Source of the DNA: Bacillus sp. V2I10
GTDB lineage: Bacteria > Bacillota > Bacilli > Bacillales > Bacillaceae
Assembly (NCBI RefSeq): GCF_030817055.1
Contig: NZ_JAUSYV010000001.1
Coordinates: 4,922,001 to 4,986,000, forward strand
DNA length: 64,000 nt
Reading direction: 5' to 3'
Shown: piece after piece, positions 60,059-64,000 of the stretch
Layout: the number at the start of each line of letters is the position of its first letter
Position numbering within the stretch: the first letter of the stretch is position 1
Notes under the pieces: generated by a model
Database searches by the model: none
What the model was told of the DNA's origin: nothing
What the model saw: only the letters and a program-made list of their open reading frames with translations
Made by a program: the position numbers and the translations under genes

Positions 60059-61360
60059 TTATTGAAACGCATCTTTTAAAATTGTCATCCCTTTTGATAA
60101 TTCCTCATCCGTAATCACTAATGGCATAAGGAAACGAATAACATTGCCTTTTAAACCAGCAGAGAGCAGCAATAAGCCATTTTCATTTGCGTACTTTACA
60201 ATTTCGGCTGTCTTCATTTTATTAGGCAGCTTATTTGTGCGGTCTTCCACAATTTCGACTGCAACCATAGCACCTAAACGGCGAATATCTCCCATGTATT
60301 CATGTTGTTCATATAGTTCATTTAAAACGTCTTCAATTTTTTGTCCAAGCAGTTCTGCCTTTTCCGCCAATTTTTCTTCTTCCATAATTTCAATAACCGC
60401 CAACGCAGCAGCGCATGCGACTGGACTTCCTGCATATGTGCCTCCGAGTTCTCCCGGATCGGCTACATTTAACATCTCCATTTTGCCGACGACACCGCTT
60501 AATGGCAAACCGGCTGCCAATGATTTTGATACCGTCATTAAATCAGGTGCCACATTAAAATGCTCAATGGCAAATAACTTGCCTGTTCTTCCAAACCCCG
60601 TTTGTATTTCATCTGCTACGAAGACAATTCCGTGTTCCTGACAAAAATCATATACGGCTTGTACAAATTTAACAGGAGGGATAATAAATCCGCCCTCACC
60701 CTGGACAGGCTCCATGACGACACAAGCAACTGTTTCAGGTGCAACAGCGGCAATGAAGAAGTCCTTAAACTCTTCTATCTTTTGATTGATATACGCTTCT
60801 TCCGTCATTTCATTTGGCTTTTGATAGAGATAAGGAAATGGGGCTTGATAGATTTCTGGAGCAAACGGTCCAAATCCAAATTTATATGGTTTTACTTTGC
60901 TTGTCATCGTCATTGTTAAATTCGTTCTTCCATGATAACCGCGGACAAAGGAAACAACAGCTTGTCTCCCTGTATAGCGCCGGGCTATTTTGATTGCGTT
61001 TTCCACAGCTTCAGCACCTGAATTAAATAAAATAGCCTGCTTGTCAAAACTGCCTGGAGTGATGCGGCATAATTTTTCTGCCAGATTAATATAGCCTTCA
61101 TACATCATCACATTAAATCCCGGATGCAAAAATTTATCGACTTGGACTTTTACTGCCTGGGTTACTTTTGGATGACTATGCCCTACATTCAAAGTGCCGA
61201 TCGCACCTGCAAAGTCTATCCATTCATTCTGATCAATATCTGTAACTGTTGCACCGGAAGCATATTGCGCAATGTTCAAGTTCCCATTGCTCACACCTTT
61301 CGGGATATACTTCCTTCTTTTCTCTTGTAATTCTTTAGTAGTTGAGTGTGAAGTTATCAT
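60059..61360 (-). CDS. gabT: 4-aminobutyrate aminotransferase
   Basis: A 433-residue class III, PLP-dependent transaminase that converts GABA and 2-oxoglutarate to succinate semialdehyde and glutamate. Lys279 in MTVSKSLAAGLPL holds PLP. Other motifs are FNSGAEAVENAIKIAR (about 112-127), the EPVQGEGGF segment (about 217-225) and VFVADEIQTGFGRTG (about 246-260) with the PLP aspartate. The ATG follows GGGGG. First gene of the operon; its promoter region is shared with divergent gabR. Confidence 0.93.
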   Translation of the reverse strand: MITSHSTTKELQEKRRKYIPKGVSNGNLNIAQYASGATVTDIDQNEWIDFAGAIGTLNVGHSHPKVTQAVKVQVDKFLHPGFNVMMYEGYINLAEKLCRITPGSFDKQAILFNSGAEAVENAIKIARRYTGRQAVVSFVRGYHGRTNLTMTMTSKVKPYKFGFGPFAPEIYQAPFPYLYQKPNEMTEEAYINQKIEEFKDFFIAAVAPETVACVVMEPVQGEGGFIIPPVKFVQAVYDFCQEHGIVFVADEIQTGFGRTGKLFAIEHFNVAPDLMTVSKSLAAGLPLSGVVGKMEMLNVADPGELGGTYAGSPVACAAALAVIEIMEEEKLAEKAELLGQKIEDVLNELYEQHEYMGDIRRLGAMVAVEIVEDRTNKLPNKMKTAEIVKYANENGLLLLSAGLKGNVIRFLMPLVITDEELSKGMTILKDAFQ

Positions 61361-61401
61361 AATTATCCCCCTTATCAGAATTTATTCATAATTATGATAA
61401 C

Positions 61402-61452
61402 TATCTGGTATAATGAAAAGTACCAAAAAGAAAATATTTTAGGTACCAGATA
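61402..61452. promoter_or_regulatory. GabR-type binding repeats in the gabT-gabR intergenic region
   Basis: TACCA occurs at 61421 and 61444 in direct orientation, and TACCAGATA occurs inverted at 61402-61410 and direct at 61444-61452. GabR of B. subtilis binds direct repeats of ATACCA in the same divergent region, so these are good candidate sites. Confidence 0.65.
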
Positions 61453-61464
61453 AGAGGGATATAC

Positions 61465-62877
61465 ATGATTTACTTTTCAATCGATAAAAAAATGGATACC
61501 CATTTTATTTATCAGCAGATTTATAAAGCGATCAAGGCCAATATTCTAGAAGGAAGAATGAAGCCTGATGATAAGCTCCCGTCTAAAAGAAAATTTGCAA
61601 AACAATTAGAGGTCAGTGTCAATTCAGTAATGAATGCCTATGATCAATTATTGGCTGAAGGATATATTTATCCCATTGAAAGAAAGGGTTATTATGTCGA
61701 AAATATAACCCAGTTTATTGATCAAAGAAAATCAGTGAAAAATGCATTGCCGGGTGATTTAAGGGAATGTATTTCCGGCAGCGATGATAGATTATCCCTT
61801 TCTCATATGACCTCAAGCTTATCTTTATTTCCATTTAAAGAGTGGATGCGATCTCAGGAAAAAGCCATTAAGAATCACACAAGAGAGCTGTCTGAAATGC
61901 CCCATCCTCAGGGGCCTTACATAGTAAGGAAATCGATTTGCCAATTGATCGCTTTAACACGAGGGGTAATATGTGAGCCAGAACAAATTGTGATTGGTGC
62001 AGGTACAAAAACATTAGTCCGACAATTAATGGAGCTCCAGAAAAAAGAGACTATCATTTCCATGGAGGATCCTGGATACTCAAGACTCTATCATTTACTG
62101 AAAAAGATGGAATTTGATATCCACCCTGTAAAAATGGATACAAAAGGGATTGATGTTAAAGAGGTGGAATTGTCTAAAGCGAATTTTGCGGTAGTGACGC
62201 CCTCGCACCAATTTCCTACCGGTAAAATCATGGCGATTTCCAGACGCATTGAACTATTAAACTGGTCGATTTCTTCTGATGACCGGTACATTATCGAAGA
62301 TGATTATGACAGCGAATTTAAATATAAAACGGATCATATTCCCTCTTTGCAAAGCTTAGATCGAAATCAGCGTGTCATCTATACAGGCACTTTTTCCAAA
62401 ACCATGTTTCCTGGGCTGCGGATCAGTTATATGGTGCTTCCGCCCAATTTATTAAGAGAACATCGCAAGTCTTATGCTGATTTAATTCAATCCAGCAATA
62501 CACTGAGCCTATTTACGATGTATTACTTTATAGAAAGCGGCGAATACATCCGTCATGTTAAAAGGATGAATCATCATTATGAGATAAAGAGGAAAACGTT
62601 AATCAAAGAACTGCAGCACCGATTTAAAAATAAGGTTTCTATAGAAAATGTCCCCGCCGGGCTTCACTTTCTTGCACATTTTAAAACGGAACTGGATTAC
62701 GGGGAAATTGAAAAAAGAGCAATCGAAGAAAACCTGGAAATCTATACAATGAGGCGTTTTATGCTCAAACACAGTTTAAAAGAAGAAAACAGAATCAGTC
62801 TGGTTCTCGGATTTGCCAATATTCAAGAGGATAAAATAAAAGAAGCGGTGAATCGGCTGTATCTGATATTTTCCTAG
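61465..62877 (+). CDS. gabR: MocR-family regulator of GABA use
   Basis: A 470-residue fusion of a GntR-type winged helix (about 12-75, KLPSKRKFAKQLEVSVNSVM) with an aminotransferase class I-like domain. The PLP lysine is Lys312 in YTGTFSKTMFPGLR, the same position as in B. subtilis GabR. It senses GABA through PLP chemistry and activates gabT while repressing itself. An AGAGGG site precedes the ATG. Divergent from gabT with a 104-nt region holding TACCA repeats. Confidence 0.93.
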   Translation: MIYFSIDKKMDTHFIYQQIYKAIKANILEGRMKPDDKLPSKRKFAKQLEVSVNSVMNAYDQLLAEGYIYPIERKGYYVENITQFIDQRKSVKNALPGDLRECISGSDDRLSLSHMTSSLSLFPFKEWMRSQEKAIKNHTRELSEMPHPQGPYIVRKSICQLIALTRGVICEPEQIVIGAGTKTLVRQLMELQKKETIISMEDPGYSRLYHLLKKMEFDIHPVKMDTKGIDVKEVELSKANFAVVTPSHQFPTGKIMAISRRIELLNWSISSDDRYIIEDDYDSEFKYKTDHIPSLQSLDRNQRVIYTGTFSKTMFPGLRISYMVLPPNLLREHRKSYADLIQSSNTLSLFTMYYFIESGEYIRHVKRMNHHYEIKRKTLIKELQHRFKNKVSIENVPAGLHFLAHFKTELDYGEIEKRAIEENLEIYTMRRFMLKHSLKEENRISLVLGFANIQEDKIKEAVNRLYLIFS

Positions 62878-62902
62878 ATGTTTTTAATTTCAACTAAAAA
62901 AA

Positions 62903-62924
62903 TCCAAATCAGATGCGATTTGGA
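62903..62924. terminator. Terminator between gabR and the M48 peptidase gene
   Basis: Stem TCCAAATC/GATTTGGA, then CTTTTGC on the plus strand and TTTTTTTAG on the minus strand. Confidence 0.75.
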
Positions 62925-62968
62925 CTTTTGCTCATTATAAGCCTAGAGTTCATTTTTTTCTTAGCAAG

Positions 62969-64000
62969 CTACTTCTTTAACATGGCAGTAATTTCTGGCA
63001 CCTTTACTTCCTTGGCAATTGAACGGGCAGTTTCATCTTCGCTTGTGACATAATCAGGATCTGCCCCTGCATCCAGCAGAAGTTCAACCATTTTCACATC
63101 TCCCTCATATACAGCAGCAGTAAGCGCTGTTTGCCCATAGCCGTCTTCTAGATTGATATCGGCATTTTTCTCAATAAGCATTTCAGCCAAATCAAGATTG
63201 CCTGAGTAAATGATATCTACAGTAGCCAAATCTCCATTTTCTGAAATGATGTTTGGATCTGCCCCATGTTTAAGGAGCAGCTCAACCATTTCAGTGTTGA
63301 TGATCAGCTCTTCTTCATACTCATCTGATGGTGGATAACTTGCATACATAAGCGGAGTCATGCCAAATGCATCCTGAGCGTTTACATCTTGACCATCTTC
63401 TATTAGCTCTTCTGCACGCTCTAAGTCATTTTCTGACGCTGCAAGCATAAGCTGGGTTGTTTCCTCGCTGTCCAGCATAAAATCACTGTAAAGGCTTGTG
63501 TCAGCAAGCCTTTGGATTAAATATACGCTTGATGCGCAGAGAAGCAAGATCAATGCAAGTGCCCCTGCTAAACCCGCTTTAAACCATGCAGTCGTCTTAA
63601 ATGAGATAGATGGATCATGCTCGCCAAATTTCACATTTAATTGATGAATCCGCTTTGGCAGAACAGGGTGTGTAGATAATTTTTCACTAAACCAGACAAA
63701 CAGGTTTTTTTCGCGGCTGCTTTCTTGCAGATAATCAGTCTCGTTAACATGTTTATATAGCACTGAACCAATAGCAAGGACAGTCAATGCGCGTTTTGAG
63801 GCATCCAGGTCTTCCGTGTAATAATGAGCAATGGCATCACACGTATACTCGCAGGCTCTTGAATAGGCGCTGCCGAGGAACGGCACCCAGTTTCCAAACA
63901 GAACGAAGAGATTTTTTAATAGATGATTTCTTTTAATATGTGCAAGCTCGTGCGCAATCACAAAATCAAGTTCTTCTTTTCCTCCCTTTACGTGCAGTTC
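62969..64000 (-). CDS. M48-family metallopeptidase with C-terminal ankyrin repeats (5' end outside window)
   Basis: The frame is open through base 64000, so the N-terminus is missing. The visible 343 residues start ELHVKGGKEELDFVIAHELAHIKRN. HELAH is the zinc motif of M48 peptidases (HtpX/Ste24 class), and the third ligand lies in SRACEYTCDAIA. One membrane helix follows (LAGALALILLLCASSVYLI). The last 165 residues form about four to five ankyrin repeats (TQLMLAASENDLERAEELI, MTPLMYAS, VELLLKHGADPN, LTAAVYEGDVKMVELLLDAG). Ankyrin repeats usually bind proteins, so substrate capture is plausible. This domain combination is uncommon. Confidence 0.85.
   Translation of the reverse strand, partial: ELHVKGGKEELDFVIAHELAHIKRNHLLKNLFVLFGNWVPFLGSAYSRACEYTCDAIAHYYTEDLDASKRALTVLAIGSVLYKHVNETDYLQESSREKNLFVWFSEKLSTHPVLPKRIHQLNVKFGEHDPSISFKTTAWFKAGLAGALALILLLCASSVYLIQRLADTSLYSDFMLDSEETTQLMLAASENDLERAEELIEDGQDVNAQDAFGMTPLMYASYPPSDEYEEELIINTEMVELLLKHGADPNIISENGDLATVDIIYSGNLDLAEMLIEKNADINLEDGYGQTALTAAVYEGDVKMVELLLDAGADPDYVTSEDETARSIAKEVKVPEITAMLKK

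Overview
The window looks like a chromosome segment of a low-GC Gram-positive spore-former of the Bacillaceae (Bacillus or Metabacillus type). It carries strong AGGAGG-type ribosome sites, frequent GTG/TTG starts and CcpA-type cre sites. Gene after gene matches the Bacillus subtilis 'yhc-glp' neighbourhood. No rRNA or tRNA gene, complete transposon or prophage was seen.

Layout. 1-2930: minus-strand catabolic operon with an AtuA/DUF1446 protein (frameshifted), DUF4387, a ribokinase-like kinase and an ABC sugar permease cut by the window edge, behind a palindromic operator. 3014-22496: DUF421 protein, yhdB, then the block yhdA-yhcZ-yhcY, pgcA, glpD, glpK, glpF, glpP, yhcX, yhcW, yhcV, a disulfide-bond pair (bdbC-like plus thioredoxin-like), yhcU, yhcT, a GNAT gene, the sortase yhcS and yvgN. 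A graveyard of three gene fragments sits between yhcY and pgcA. 22640-33233: EcsC-like protein, aldo/keto reductase, DoxX protein with an MhqR-like operator, KP-43-type subtilase, quinone reductase-like protein, Fur-box nitroreductase, and a Pit phosphate transporter with its DUF47 partner. 31971-37187: complete C4-dicarboxylate module (dctP, dctB, dctS, dctR). 37521-42519: ThuA plus a binding-protein ABC sugar transporter and LacI regulator with three matching operators. 42705-48186: surface lipase, lipoprotein, decayed genes and a two-component system. 48381-56983: a sigma-54-activated PTS operon for a beta-linked disaccharide (EIIB, EIIC, EIIA, GH4 hydrolase, ChbG) with its LevR-type activator and a clear -24/-12 promoter. 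57273-62877: GABA catabolism (gabT, permease, gabD, divergent gabR). 62969-64000: the C-terminal part of an M48 peptidase fused to ankyrin repeats.

How it works together: most genes serve carbon and nitrogen scavenging, including glycerol, C4-dicarboxylates, at least three sugar systems and GABA. Each has a local regulator, and several have cre sites.

The most unusual structure is not a gene. Four separate intergenic regions (20283-20375, 33548-33717, 37272-37400, 43694-44345) hold arrays of a short word repeated at almost exactly 21 bp. Each region uses a different word. Two further arrays use a 50-52 bp period: 29748-30050, and 54131-54857, which is a strict A-B-C higher-order repeat of 3 x 52 bp. 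A separate dispersed hairpin-forming element, about 100 bp long, occurs in about eight copies. These regularities, the sigma-54 promoter with a 23-bp phased upstream array, the frameshifted AtuA gene and the M48-ankyrin fusion are the best targets for follow-up.
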